In this document: positions 1-11,815 of the stretch, one piece after another
Layout of the letters: every line of letters starts with the position of its first letter
Position numbering within the stretch: position 1 is the stretch's first letter
Origin: Flaccisagitta enflata
Lineage: Eukaryota; Chaetognatha; Sagittoidea; Aphragmophora
Length of the DNA stretch: 64,000 nucleotides
Reading direction: 5' to 3'
Assembly: GCA_965153355.1 (NCBI GenBank)
Contig: OZ231127.1
Span: 29,946,001-30,010,000, forward strand
Translations under genes and position numbers: made by a program
The notes under the pieces: generated by a model
What the model saw: only the letters and a program-made list of their open reading frames with translations
Told to the model about the DNA's origin: nothing
The model's database searches: none

Positions 1-512
<512 letters not shown>

Positions 513-820
513 AAAAGACAGAAAGACAAACAGACAGACAGACATGCTGACTGACAAACTGATACAGACAGACTGAAGGGGGAAGGACTACACCGTCCCC
601 ATCGGTCTTCTTTCCCTCGGTTTTTTTTCCATGTTCTTCTAAGATCACATCTCACAAGTATACCTTTTGCATCGCCGTTTTCATCCACTATCGAGATATC
701 CTTAGTGGACATTACGATTACGTTTTTGTTGACTTCTTAAACGGCACTTATTGTTACGATATGCTCCCCAAGAGCACTACAAAGACTAACAACAAAACTT
801 TTCATTTGTACAGCTGCAGT

Positions 821-929
821 TTTGGCCGAAGGGCAGGCCGCTGCCCTACTCCCTCCCTCAACCTCAATCACAACCTGCTTAAGCAGGGCACTGGTCCCTC
901 TGACCATCTAACGCTTTTTAGACCATTTC
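821..929 (+). repeat. Family 2 element, 3' tail fragment
   Basis: The stretch has the tail of family 2: a GCCGCTGCCC block, then CTTAAGCAGGGCA, then CTGACCATCTAACGCTTTTT. The same tail is seen near 22910-22935, 31395-31440 and 32015-32060, and in reverse near 50108-50160. The inverted arms and minisatellite core are missing. Confidence 0.7.
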
Positions 930-1174
930 TTTTAAATATTCAACATTCGCGGGTCCCCCTTCCGAGTTTGGTTTCATCTCATCGATAAATGAGCTTTAAT
1001 GCGAATATTTTTTTCGTGGAAAGAACATCATTGAATTTACGATATTGATTAAATTTTTCCTGCACGGATAAAACGATGGATTTTTATATGATGAAAATTC
1101 TAATTTAACAGTTGGTTGGATATTGGTTCTTCAGCTTGAACAACGAAGATTCGATTAGCCTAAATGAGGACCGT

Positions 1175-1557
1175 ACTACAGTCAGTGGACAAAACACTGT
1201 AGGTATATATGATAGGTGGAACAACATCCCTCACTATACCCAAACTGAAATAAATGGAAGAGGGCCTTGTGAGCCCTCACTGACTATCATACTATTGGCT
1301 TCAATCCAACATACTGCTCAATAATAAAATACTCTATGTGACAACCAGTTGCTCAAGTTACAGCCGGCTGTACCAAACAAAATGTTGTATGCAACAACGA
1401 GTTGTAATGCTGTAATGCTATAATTTTGTAACATTACAGCCGGGTGTAATTTCAACCTTCAGTTGTTGCATACAGCATTTTGTTTTCTATTAGCATGTTG
1501 GATCAAAACCAACGGTATGATATATATACCTATTATGTTTTGTCCGCTGACTGACTA
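1175..1557. mobile_element. Family 4 foldback element (CAGTC...GGACAAAAC termini)
   Basis: The element runs 1179-1553. The left end reads CAGTCAGTGGACAAAAC and the right end is its near-perfect inverse (GTTTTGTCCGCTGACTG). The flanks are ACTA at 1175-1178 and ACTA at 1554-1557, a 4-bp apparent target duplication. A second nested inverted repeat lies inside (AAAATGTTGTATGCAACAAC near 1380-1400 against its inverse near 1463-1485). There is no coding capacity, so it is a non-autonomous DNA-transposon-like element whose superfamily I cannot name. Confidence 0.75.
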
Positions 1558-1561
1558 GGCG

Positions 1562-1758
1562 TTTTTAGTCGCGTGCTACGCGACTCTACACCACGCTTTG
1601 TCGGTCCGTCCGTCCGTCCGTTTGTCGGTCCGTCCGTCCGTCCGTCCGTCCGTCACACTTTACTTTTTTGGCGTTTATGGGGTTTTTGGCTATACCGCTC
1701 CTGCCCAATGCTCCACTGACCTCAAATATGGGGTAGCCGTGTATCCGGCCTTGTTTTC
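1562..1758 (+). mobile_element. Family 1 hairpin element, type a (3' stem lost)
   Basis: It begins with the T run and AGTCGCGTGC (1567-1576), followed by CGCGACT (1579-1585), which form a local hairpin. A (GTCC)n tract follows, then the conserved 3' end GCCGTGTATCCGGCC-TTGTT. The distal third copy of the stem (GCACGCGACT in intact copies) is absent here. Confidence 0.85.
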
Positions 1759-2040
1759 ATTAGATGTAATGTTTGGTATTTTTTGTGTAATAGCGATGAA
1801 AAGTTGTTAAGGTATATTTGCAGCTGAAGCACATTGTTTTTTTTTTTTGTTTTTTTGTTTTTTTGTTTTTGTTTTTTTGTAATGCTCTCAGTTCTGACTG
1901 ACTTTAAAAATTGATCTGAATAGTTTCTATTTGAGATTGGCCATTTTTCAGGAGAAAAGTTTTTTAAGATTATCAAAATCATTCATTTAAACTATTTATA
2001 AGCCTCATACTTCGCCATTTTAAATTGATCACCAAGTAGT

Positions 2041-2601
2041 CGGGAAAAAAGTCGAAGTCAGTCTTCGACTTTTTGACATATTCGAGAGAAACGTGGTTTT
2101 CATTTTCTTATGCGAAAGTTGGGGAACTCATCCGGCTGATTGAGGCCTCCAATGAAATTTATAGGGTAAGTAAATTTGATTATTCTCTTTCATTTGGCAC
2201 CAAGCAGAATTCTCTAGGACAAATATTTTTCGCGCTATGATTTTTTAAAGATTTATTTACGAAAAATTCAAAATGATTTTTTTTCAATTTTTTATGATTT
2301 TATGTAGGATCAATAAAAAAGTGTATCCATATTTATTTGAACATGCAAATACAAGAAAACATGTTTATGAGCATAGCTGCTCCTCTGTGAAGGTGTTTTC
2401 TAGTATTCCAGCTCATCTAGCTCATTTAGCCCAGTCTTTTTTTTTCTTATTTTAAATGCAATAAATAAAAAAAATGATGGATTTATTTCTGAGCATGCAA
2501 ATACAGAAAGCATGTCCTCAAGCATAGCTGGTCATCTGTGTAAATGATTTGGAGTATTTCAGCTCATTTAGCTCATTTAGCTCACGCTTATTTTTCTTTT
2601 A
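2041..2601 (+). mobile_element. Family 3 element, 5' partial copy
   Basis: It starts with GGGAAAAAAGTCGAAGTC, which makes a 9-bp hairpin with CTTCGACTT, and continues with GAGCATGCAAATACA modules and AGCTCATTT repeats. It is interrupted by the start of a second, full copy at about 2602, so this looks like a partial tandem or nested arrangement. Confidence 0.75.
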
Positions 2602-3454
2602 TCGGGAAAAAAGTCGAAGTCAGTCTTCGACTTTTTGACATATTCGAGAGAAACAGGGTTTTCATTTTCTTATGCGAAAGTTGGGGAACTCATCCGGCTG
2701 ATTGGTCCCTCAGACGAAATTGATAGGGTGAGTAAATTTGATAATTCTCTTTCATTTGGCGCCAAGCAGAATGCTCTACGACAAATATTTTTCGCGCTAT
2801 GAATTTTCAAAGATTTATTTATGAAAATTACGAATTGAATTTTTTTCGATTTTTTATGATTTTGAGTAGGATCAAAAAAGGAGTGTATTTATGTTTGTTT
2901 GAGCATGCAAATACAAGAAAACATGTTTATGAGCATATCTGCTCATCTGTGAGGGTGTTTTTGAGCATTTTAGCTCATTTAGCTCATTTAGCTCAGTATA
3001 TTTTTCTGATTTAAAATGCGATAAATAAATAAATGTTTTGATACATGTTTGAGCATGCAAATACAAGAAAGCATGTCAGTGAGCAGAGTTGCTCATTTGT
3101 GAGGGTGTTTTTGAGTATTCTAGCTCATTTAGCTCATTTAGCTCATTTAGCTTGGTTTTTTTTTCTGATTTTAAAACAGATAAATAAATGTTTTGATTTA
3201 AGCATGCAAATACAAGAAAGCATGTCAGTAAGCATAGCTGGTTGTCTAGTTGAGTGATTTTGAATATCTTAGCTCATCTAGCTCATTTGGCTCAGTCCTA
3301 TTTTTCTCTGATTTTCAGTGCAACCAATACATACAATTGCTCTCAATTTGATCTAACAAATAGAAAAGTTGCAGTGACTGAAAACAAAAACTTGGGGAAA
3401 AGTGAACAACGCTTACGACTTTTTTCCTCACGGCGACAGCCGCCATTACTGGTA
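2602..3454 (+). mobile_element. Family 3 element, full-length copy
   Basis: It starts at the GGGAAAAAAGTCG hairpin (2604) and ends past the inverted terminus CGACTTTTTTCC (3416-3427) with a shared tail ending GCCGCCATTACTGGTA. The body contains about three modules of ~180 bp, each holding GAGCATGCAAATACA, a GAGCA/TGCTC pair and 2-4 copies of the 9-mer AGCTCATTT. There is a TTTGGCGCCAAG palindrome near 2757. The copy at 6779-7623 has the same order and endpoints. Short open frames here translate the repeats and are not genes. Confidence 0.8.
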
Positions 3455-3764
3455 GGTGCTTAAAAATTCTCTTTCATAGCACAACAAAATTGGGACACGC
3501 TCATGGTTCATGTAGCTGTACTGCGTAGAAGTGAGTGATGCATTCGCGCCGTGTTCTAAGTCCCCTTCCACATGGCCTTTGGCGGAGGATGTTCTGGGCG
3601 CTCATGGGCAAAATGATGAGTAAAGCAGACCGCGCACGTTACAAAAGTTTTCTTCTAACAGACCTAAATCATTCTGCGATTTCTGGACCAATCGCCATTC
3701 CAGTCCCTAAACCGCATAATACGGGAGATTTACTCTTCTTATGCAATAGGCTTTACAACAGCAG

Positions 3765-3768
<4 letters not shown>
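3455..3768. other. Unassigned sequence
   Basis: No repeat family member and no exon can be supported. An open frame starting at 3535 runs into the GA microsatellite and has no recognisable domain. Confidence 0.4.
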
Positions 3769-3824
<56 letters not shown>

Positions 3825-3830
3825 AGCCAA
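3769..3830. repeat. (GA)n microsatellite
   Basis: About 50 bp of GA dinucleotides followed by degenerate GA-rich sequence. Confidence 0.95.
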
Positions 3831-3898
3831 GGAGAGAGAAAACCAGACAGACGTTCACGCAAGCAGAGGCGGAGGAACATCGTCAGAGAGACGAAATG

Positions 3899-4180
3899 GA
3901 ACAAGGCCGGATACACAACCGCCCTAGTCGCGTGCGAGTAGGCAGGAGCAGTGCTGAACAAGGTCACGAGAGCGTCTCACGTCTGAGCAGGAGCCGTATG
4001 CTCAAAAAGCTCCCAAAGAAGGCGGATACGGCCATCAGTTAACGCGGACGGGTGAGCGGGGGCGAGGTATGCGTGTTTCCCGCATTTGACTTGTATAACA
4101 GACCGAGCAGACCGACGGACCATCCGGACGGATCTAGCCTCTTATAGACTTATAGAGTTGCGTGTCCAGCAGCTAAACAA
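3899..4180 (-). mobile_element. Family 1 elements, reverse, nested or chimeric
   Basis: On the minus strand a type a 3' end is present (stem AGTCGCGTGC on the plus strand at 3926-3935, AACAAGGCCGG terminus at 3899). The distal 5' end near 4150-4180 is type b-like (plus-strand AGTTGCGTGTCC). The two ends do not match each other, so this is probably two truncated elements side by side. Confidence 0.6.
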
Positions 4181-4189
4181 CGAAAAAGC

Positions 4190-4740
4190 ATAGTCGCAAA
4201 GCGTTAGATGGTCAGCGGTACCGTTGCCCCTATGTGAGTGTGTGGGTGTAGGCGGTTAGAGGGCGCTTGTGGCCCCAGAGGAGCCGATGACCATGCTGGT
4301 TTTATTTGAGACTGAAGGCTGAGATTTGAGCCTCGAGGCTGAGATTTGAGGCTAGGGGCTGAGATTTGAGCCTCATGGCTGAGATTTGAGCCTCATGGCT
4401 GAGATTTGAGCCTCCAAGGCTGGGATTTAAGCCTTGAGGCTGGGATTAAGCCTTGAGGCTGGGTTTAAGCCTTGAGGGCTGGGATTTAAGCCTTGAGGCT
4501 GGGATTTAAGCCTTGAGGCTGGGATTTGAGCCTCCAGGCAGGGATTTGAGCCTCCAGGCAGGGGTTTGAGCCTCCAGACTGGGATTTGAGCCTCCAGGCT
4601 GAGATTTGAGCCTCAAGGCTGGGATTTGGGCCTCGAAGCTAGAATTTGGGCCTCGAGGGGGGGGGTACGCTGGAGAAGGAGGAGGAAAAAATTCCCCTGT
4701 GTGAAAGCATAGGTCATCGGCCCCTTCGGGGCCGCTGCCC
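4190..4740 (-). mobile_element. Family 2 element with ~20-bp minisatellite core, reverse
   Basis: The plus strand shows the inverse of the tail (AGATGGTCAGCGGTACCG) at 4208-4225. About 15 copies of a ~21-bp unit (GCTGAGATTTGAGCCTC with variants) follow at 4317-4650. The arm and end come next: AAAATTCCCC, TGTGTGAAAGCATAGGTCAT and CCCCTTCGGGGCCGCTGCCC near 4688-4740. It abuts a family 1 copy directly. Confidence 0.75.
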
Positions 4741-4836
4741 AAAAGGGGACCGACCGACCGACCAACCGACCGACCGACCGACCGACCGACCAACCGACCT
4801 AGCGGGGTGTAGAGTCGAGTAGCACGCGACTGAAAA
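4741..4836 (-). mobile_element. Family 1 element, type a, reverse, 3'-truncated
   Basis: A CGAC/CAAC tetranucleotide core is followed by GTAGAGTCGAGTAGCACGCGACT, i.e. site 1 (GCACGCGACT, 4822-4831) and site 2 with one mismatch. The 3' half is missing at the junction with the family 2 copy. Confidence 0.75.
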
Positions 4837-5374
4837 GAGCAGTTTTTGGCGCGAGGGCTTGACTTGAATTTGCGGGATTATGAGGCTGCGAAGACGATTG
4901 CGAAAAAGCCAAGAAAATTCCGCAGTCAGATGAGATGCCAAAAGCGCGTTGTGGCCAGAGACACCCGTTCCCTTCAAGGAAAAAAATTGTTCTTTATGAC
5001 AAAATCCCAAAGGTCTAGTGGGAAATTTTGGACTTGATCTTTGTACTACGTCATCAATGCTGTAATTGTATAAAATGGCAATGGATGAAATTTATCTCAC
5101 TACAGCCACCAATTCTACACAAGCGTTGATGAAGCAGTACCCAAATCGAAGTAGTTGAGGCTCATTTGCTTAATATATGCAAATAATACATGAATAGTAC
5201 TTGGAAATGATTTTTTGTTCAAATGCCTGTCCTAAATTGTTTGTTTGTTTGTTTGTTTTTGATTGATACTGAAAAAAGAACAGAAAACTAAATGCAACGT
5301 TATCAAAATAGTATGCAATGAGGGTTTTGTCACGATTCTCATTTGCATTAGTTATTGACAACTTTCCCTTGTGG
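4837..5374. other. Unassigned sequence
   Basis: AT-rich sequence with a short (TTTG)n run near 5240. A 63-codon open frame has no recognisable features. I see nothing else. Confidence 0.4.
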
Positions 5375-6330
5375 GCAGCGGCCCCAGAAGGGCAGATGAC
5401 CTACTATTCCACATGGTTTCCTTCCCCTCCCCTAACCTACAGGACCCTAAATCAGGCCTCTCAGACCCCAAATCAGGCCTCTCAGACCTTAAATCAGGCT
5501 TCTCAAACCCCGAATCAGGCCTCTCAGACCCCAAATCAAGTCTTCCAGACCCTTAATCAGGCTTTATAGACACTAAACCAGGCCCCTAAAATATATAATC
5601 AGGCCTCTCAGACCTGACTCAGGCCTCTCAGATCACAGATCAGACCTCTCTGATCCTAGATCAAGTCAGGTCTCTCAGGCACTACTAATTCAAGTTCCTC
5701 ACACCCCAAATCAAACCTCTCAGACCCCATTTAGGTTCGCCAACCCAGGCCTCTCAGACCTAACTCAGGCCTTAAAGACCCTAAATCAGGCCCCTGTGGC
5801 CTAGGGTGGTCTAAAGTGGGCTCATAGCCAAATTTCGTGATGCAATCGGAGAAAATGTTATCATTTCCCCCATGCCCATACAGGAAGAATCAGAAATTTG
5901 AGGGTGATCGGATAAAGTTTATTCATGACCACCCCACCCTTTTCCCATTATAAAGTATTGGAAGCATTGGAGGAGAAAATATCCTCAGTACAATTCCTAT
6001 CGAAAATAGGGGGGTGGCGGTCATGAGTAAACTTTATCCGATTACCCCAAAACTTTGGAATTTTCATCTATGATGGAAATAATCTCATTTTTTCCAAAGG
6101 CATCATAAATTTTGAAAATGACCCCTTAAGCCACCCTACTGTGGACTCCCAGACCTCAAATTAGACCATTCAGACCCCAAATTAATCCTCTCAGACCCCA
6201 AGTCGAAAATCGTCCTGGGTGGAATCATAGGTCATCTAGTCCTCCGGGGCTGCTGCCTCTCTCACTATCCTAATCTCATGAAAACTTAGGGACATCGGGT
6301 ACCGGTGCCCATTTAAAGCTTTTGGGACTA
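5375..6330 (+). mobile_element. Family 2 element with long minisatellite core
   Basis: It begins with GGGCAGCGGCCCCAGAAGGG and ATGACCTA, followed by an array of ~20-bp units (CAGGCCTCTCAGACCCCAAAT and variants) over 5440-5800 and 6150-6200. It ends with ATCATAGGTCATCTAGTCC and a degenerate GGGGCTGCTGCC, then the tail GGGTACCGGTGCCCATTTAAAGC. A separate foldback sequence (5809-6142) interrupts the array. Confidence 0.75.
5809..6142. mobile_element. Foldback insertion inside the family 2 minisatellite
   Basis: A left arm at 5902-5938 (GGGTGATCGGATAAAG, then a GTTTATTCATGACCACCCC-like stretch) is the inverse of the right arm at 6011-6046. The outer parts (GGGTGGTCTAAAG near 5813, TTAAGCCACCCTA near 6127) also pair. 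It splits the 20-bp array, so it was probably inserted later. Confidence 0.65.
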
Positions 6331-6529
6331 TTTTTAGTCGCGTGCTACGCGACTCTACACCCCGCTTTGTCGGTCCGTTGGTCCATCTGTTGGTCCGTCA
6401 CACTTTACTTTTTTTTTTGTTTTTTGCGGTTTTTGGCCTCACTGCTCCTGCTCAAATGATCTGGTGACCTCAATTATGGCCCCTGCCCACCCGCACGTGA
6501 CTGGGGTAGCCGTGTATCCGGCCTTGTTC
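6331..6529 (+). mobile_element. Family 1 element, type a
   Basis: Site 1 AGTCGCGTGC is at 6336-6345, site 2 CGCGACT at 6348-6354, and site 3 GCACGTGACT at 6493-6502 (one change from the perfect complement of site 1). A GTCGGTCC-type core and the GCCGTGTATCCGGCCTTGTT end are present. Confidence 0.88.
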
Positions 6530-6585
6530 TTTTTTTTCTTTGTTATGTATGTGAAAAAATAGAACACGGTGCAAAAAGAGCAATT

Positions 6586-6751
<166 letters not shown>

Positions 6752-6778
6752 AGGGGAGGTGCGTACCACGCTCGTTGA

Positions 6779-7623
6779 TCGGGAAAAAAGTCGAAGTCTG
6801 TCTTCGACTTTTTGACATATTCGAGAGAAACAGGGTTTTCATTTTCTTATGCGAAAGTTGGGGAACTCATCCGGCTGATTGAGGCCTCCAATGAAATTTA
6901 TAGGGTAAGTAAATTTAATAATTCTCTTTCATTTGGCGCCAAGCAGAAGTCTCTGGGACAAATATTTTTCGCGCTATGATTTTTTAAAGATTTATTTATG
7001 AAAAATAAAAATATAATTTTTTTTTATTTTTTAAGATTTTGTGTAGGATCAATAAAGGAGTGTATATATGTTTACTTGAGCATGCAAATACAAAAAAACA
7101 TGTTTATGAGCACAACTGCTCATCTGTGAGGGCATTTTTGAGCATTTTAGCTCATTTAGCTCACTTGGCTTAGTCTATTCTTTCTGATTTCAAAAACAAC
7201 AAATGAATAAATATTTTCATACTTGTTTAAGCAAGCAAAATAAAAAAAACATGTCAGTGAGCAGAGCTGCTCATCTATAGGGGCATTTACAATTATTCTA
7301 GCTCATTTAGCTCATTTACCTTGCTCTTTTACTCTGATTTTAAATAGGATAAATACAATAATGTTTTGACCTTAGCATGCAAATACAATAAAGCATGTCA
7401 TTGAGCAAGGCTGGTTGTCTGGTTGAATTTGAATATTTTAGCTCATCTAGCTCATTTGGCTCAGTCCTATTTTTCTCTGATTTTCAGTGCAATCAATACA
7501 TACAATTGCTTTTGATTTGATCTAACAAATAAAAAAAATTCAGTGACTGAAGATAAAAGCATGGTGAAAAGTGACCAATGCTTACGACTTTTTTCCTCAC
7601 GGCGACAGCCGCCATTACTGGTA
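6779..7623 (+). mobile_element. Family 3 element, full-length copy
   Basis: Same architecture as 2602-3454: a GGGAAAAAAGTCG hairpin start, a TTTGGCGCCAAG palindrome near 6932, three GAGCATGCAAATACA/AGCTCATTT modules, a CGACTTTTTTCC inverted end near 7587-7597, and a shared tail to GGTA at 7623. Length is about 845 bp. No protein is encoded. Confidence 0.82.
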
Positions 7624-8003
7624 TGTTACAGTACATGTGTACTTGAAAGTAACTAAGAAGAAGCTCTTAGATGAACATGGGAAGACGGAAAGACACAGAA
7701 GCCCACAAAAGGGCAATAAATGTTCAATCAAAGCGGCCATGGATGAACGAGCAACGACCAGCTTAAGCATCGATTTCTAGGCTTTTAGGGGCTTTCCCTG
7801 CCGTTGGAGGAAGACTAACAAATGATCCGATACTATTTTGCAACGTGGTTTGCATCGTGGTTTGCAAAGGAAAACAAAGAAAGAAAAAAATAACGTTTCG
7901 AGAAAGGTACATAAAATCAAGCATGCACCCATTGCCAAACAAACATAGCGGGGCTCATTCAAACAATCGCATTCATCCACACAAAACACAGACAAGAGGA
8001 GAC
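7624..8003. other. Unassigned sequence
   Basis: Unique-looking sequence with a short open frame in the plus direction and no domain I recognise. Confidence 0.4.
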
Positions 8004-8043
<40 letters not shown>

Positions 8044-8089
8044 AAAATGCCGTCAAAACGCTCCCTTTGGTTGTTGTTATTGTTGTTGC

Positions 8090-8135
<46 letters not shown>

Positions 8136-8213
8136 GCTGCTGCTGCTGCGGCCGTTGTTGTTGTTGGTTTCTATGTTGTTGTCGTGGTAGCTATTGTTTA
8201 TATTGTTGCTGCT
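8004..8213. repeat. (GA)n and (GTT)n microsatellites
   Basis: GA dinucleotides at 8004-8042, then GTT trinucleotides with GCT and GCG interruptions from about 8075 to 8213. The poly-Val/Ala frame across it is not a gene. Confidence 0.95.
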
Positions 8214-8413
8214 TTTTAATCGCGTGCTACGCGACTATACGCTCCGCTTAGTCCGTCCGTTGGTCGGTCGGTTGGTAGGTCAGGCGGTCCCTTTTTACTT
8301 TTTTGAGCTTTTTAAGCTCACTGCTCCCGCCCAAAGGCTCTAGTGACCTTTTCTTTCATTGCCCCTGCCCACGCGCACGCGACTGGGGTAGCCGTGTATC
8401 CGGCCTTGTTTCC
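8214..8413 (+). mobile_element. Family 1 element, type a, all three stem sites
   Basis: Site 1 AATCGCGTGC (8218-8227, one change from AGTCGCGTGC), site 2 CGCGACT (8230-8236), and site 3 GCACGCGACT (8375-8384), which complements site 1 except at that one position. Core GTCCGTCCGTTGGTCGGTCGG. The 3' end is GCCGTGTATCCGGCC-TTGTTT. Confidence 0.88.
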
Positions 8414-8640
8414 ATGATACATACGGTTTTTCCCGTGTCCATGAAGATAGATCAATTTCATTGCGAAAAACAATAAACAGGAAAATAGAGGGGAAAGAAA
8501 ATAAACGGATGTGTCTTGTTATCTTTTTTTTCTTCGTGCTGAAACGCTTAGATTTCGAAGGAAGCCGCCAATATGCAAATAGACGCTGATCATGTCTCGT
8601 TTTAGATGAAAATAATCATTAACTCAATTTCTTTTTCTTA

Positions 8641-8770
<130 letters not shown>

Positions 8771-8832
8771 CTTTATCACGCTACACACACACGTACACAC
8801 ACGCATGCACACAAACACACGCATGCACGCAG

Positions 8833-8968
8833 CTTCCACGACGAAGATCATAAAAATCTGTTGAATTCCATGTGGATGATCGCTATCACATTCCTTTCCA
8901 TCGGCTATGGCGATATTGTTCCCAACACTTATTGCGGACGGGCCATCGCAGTTGCCACCGGCATTATG
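8833..8968 (+). CDS. SK: SK channel exon: pore loop, selectivity filter, start of S6
   Basis: This is the first recognisable exon of a small-conductance Ca2+-activated K+ channel (KCNN/SK family). These channels are plasma-membrane tetramers gated by constitutively bound calmodulin. The exon has one leading base of a split codon, then 45 codons (FHDEDHKNLLNSMW...ATGIM). The K+ selectivity filter SIGYGDIVPNTYCG is present and matches SK channels of flies and vertebrates. The acceptor is GCACGCAG at 8825-8832 and the donor GTGAGT at 8969. It ends in phase 0 just before GAGCTAL of S6, carried by the next exon. The upstream S1-S5 exons are not found in 1-8832 and probably lie outside the window. 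Family assignment is by protein similarity recognised by eye and is very secure. Confidence 0.95.
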
Positions 8969-8995
8969 GTGAGTTGTGATTCACAACTTGTGAAT

Positions 8996-9417
8996 TAAAC
9001 AGTCTATGGACAAAACGAGGAGAGTCGATTTTGCTGATCACCGTTATGATACTTAGGCGTAATTGATTTCAAAATATAGGTTTGTAATTACCTCATAGAA
9101 ATTTACTAAAGACTGAAGGAATTAACGGAAGAACGATTACTACCTGTAGTAATCGTTTAAAACATAGGTTTGTAATTACCTTGAAAAAAATTACTTAGGA
9201 CTGAAAGAAACTAATGGAAAAACGATTAATACCTGTAGTAATCGTTCTTGCAATAGTTTCTTTCAGTCCTCAGTCATTTTTTATGAGGTGATTACTAGCC
9301 TATATTTTGAACGATTACTACAGGTAGTAATTGTTCTTCCGTTAATTCTTTCAGTCCTTAGTATCATACCGGTGATCAGCAAAATCTACTCTACTCGTTT
9401 TGTCCATAGACTGTAAA
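8996..9417. mobile_element. Family 4 foldback element in SK intron
   Basis: Element 9000-9413: CAGTCTATGGACAAAACGAG at the left, its inverse at the right (CTCGTTTTGTCCATAGACTG). TAAA at 8996-8999 and 9414-9417 is an apparent 4-bp target duplication. The arms extend more than 150 bp inward with repeated AACGATTACTACCTGTAGTAATCGTT palindromes (about 9132-9157, with partners near 9217-9245 and 9310-9337), so nearly the whole element folds back. It has no coding capacity. Confidence 0.82.
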
Positions 9418-9850
9418 ACCGCGACAATGGAACCACCTCGTGACGATGGCACGAGAAAGCTTTATCGCTTTGAATGTGTACAGGGGCTTAGACTACATAG
9501 TTATAAATGCGTTCACTTGATTCGCCTTGATACTTAACGTATTATAAGGTAAACAAACTTATGTATTAAGCCAAGTGTCGCCAGTTAAGACCAAATGAAA
9601 ATCATGTGCGCTATAATGGCTTATTATGGCGCAGCCATTTCTGCGTCGCACGCAACGTGACGCGGTCCTTATGCAATAGATAAGGAAGTAACATAGTAAG
9701 AGCTCCAAAGGCTCTTGTCCTTATTTTAGATATTGTTGAGTAGTAATGTTGTCCAACTTTCATAGGTATATGCGAAAGAGATGGATCAATGTCAATGCTA
9801 AGTCCCGACCCAAGACAAGAGAACCGTATTTCCTACATTTATCGCTATCT
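9418..9850. other. Unassigned intronic sequence
   Basis: Unique-looking intron DNA. It contains GTAGTAATGTTGTCCAACTTTCATA near 9740, a string that recurs at about 28733 and 31350 within repeats. Confidence 0.4.
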
Positions 9851-9854
9851 CCCT

Positions 9855-10015
9855 TTTTTAGTTGCGGACACGCAACTCTATAAGAGGCTTTGTCCGTCCG
9901 TCGGTCCGTCGGTCCGTTGGTCCGTGGTGATCGAGTTGGAAAGTGTGAAAACGCGCATTTCTGTCCCTGCCCACCCGTCCGCAACTGATATTGGCCGTGT
10001 ATCCGGCCTTGTTTC
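9855..10015 (+). mobile_element. Family 1 element, type b, all three stem sites perfect
   Basis: Site 1 AGTTGCGGAC (9860-9869), site 2 CGCAACT (9871-9877), site 3 GTCCGCAACT (9977-9986), exactly complementary to site 1. Relative to type c, a C to T change in site 1 is matched by G to A in both site 2 and site 3. It ends GGCCGTGTATCCGGCCTTGTTT. Confidence 0.9.
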
Positions 10016-10133
10016 ATGTTTCATGCACATGTCCTGCTCCGCCTCGCACAACCGTGTATACGGCCTTATTCAATGTTGTAGCAGAGTCATCGCAATTTTT
10101 TCTCTGGGGATATGAAAATTGACAAATAACATG

Positions 10134-10247
10134 AAAGCGAATCTGTGACAGACCGACCGAAAGACCGACCGACAAACGGACCGACGGACAAAATGACTTG
10201 TATAGTGACTTGTAGAGTGGCGCGGCACGCGCGACTAAAAATGACAA
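10134..10247 (-). mobile_element. Family 1 element, reverse, degenerate
   Basis: A CGAC-type tetranucleotide core and the inverse of a TTTTTAGTCGCG start (plus strand CGCGCGACTAAAAA at 10228-10241). Site 2 is degenerate and the 3' end is not clear. Confidence 0.65.
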
Positions 10248-10576
10248 ACGTTGTATTAGGCTTAAAAAGAAAACGCATTAAGGTTCCGCTTGAGAAAACT
10301 CCCTCCTCATTTTCTTAATTTCGTTCTTTCTTCGCCTTCTGAGAGGCAAAAGTTAGGGAATTAATGGATGAAATGAATGTGAACCATTACCGCCAACATC
10401 ATCAATTCACATTATTAGTTTCCGAGTAAGGAAAACAGGGCTGGATTAAGGGAGGGCGGAACTCGGAAGTATTGAAGATTGAACAGCCTTAAGTTTTATT
10501 TGAACATTGTCAGTCTATCAATCTGACTGTCTTTTCTGTGAATTTTGCGCTTTAATCTTTACAGATGAAGAGGTAT

Positions 10577-10728
10577 CATTTTTAGTCGCGGACACGCGAC
10601 TCTACAACTTACCGTGTCGGTCGGTCCGTCCTTCCGTCCCTAACTTTTTCGAATTGCGAGCGGTTTTCGAATTACGGCCCCTGCCCAACCATCTGCGACT
10701 GTCTTGCCGTGTATCCGGCCTCGTTGTA
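10577..10728 (+). mobile_element. Family 1 element, type c
   Basis: Site 1 AGTCGCGGAC (10584-10593), site 2 CGCGACT (10595-10601), site 3 ATCTGCGACT (10691-10700, two changes from perfect). It ends TGCCGTGTATCCGGCCTCGTTG. It lies ~50 bp upstream of the next SK exon. Confidence 0.85.
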
Positions 10729-10779
10729 AGAGCACGTCCTCTGAAAAAATAGCTCGTTTCGATTTTTCATGTTTTACAG

Positions 10780-10890
10780 GGTGCCGGCTGCACTGCGTTG
10801 TTGGTGGCCGTTATAGCCAGGAAGTTGGAATTGTCCAGAGCGGAGAAACACGTCCACAATTTCATGATGGATACTCAATATACCAAAAGG
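10780..10890 (+). CDS. SK: SK channel exon: S6 and start of calmodulin-binding domain
   Basis: The 37 codons start [18 protein letters not shown] and continue to [16 protein letters not shown]. The first half is the inner pore helix S6; the second half is the proximal calmodulin-binding domain, among the most conserved stretches of SK channels. The acceptor is TTTTACAG (10772-10779) and the donor GTGAGT (10891). Both ends are phase 0, matching the neighbouring exons. The next exon is over 10 kb downstream because the intron contains the microsatellite block and the BEL/Pao insertion. Confidence 0.96.
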
Positions 10891-11060
10891 GTGAGTAATA
10901 CTTAGCATGAAAAGTTGGAAAACATGAAACAAGTCTTCTTCTTTCTGACAGCCTCTAGCTTTGCAAGTACTGATGCAGTACATCAAATGCAACAAGTAAC
11001 GCGGGTTTACACGATTGTCGCGTACTGTTGGCCAAGAGCATACAACTCCCCCTTTCCACA

Positions 11061-11815
<755 letters not shown>

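Noticed and set aside
1598-1810. CRISPR-like spaced short repeats (GTCC arrays, 20-bp minisatellites)
   Set aside because: The units are directly tandem without unique spacers, and the window is clearly eukaryotic.
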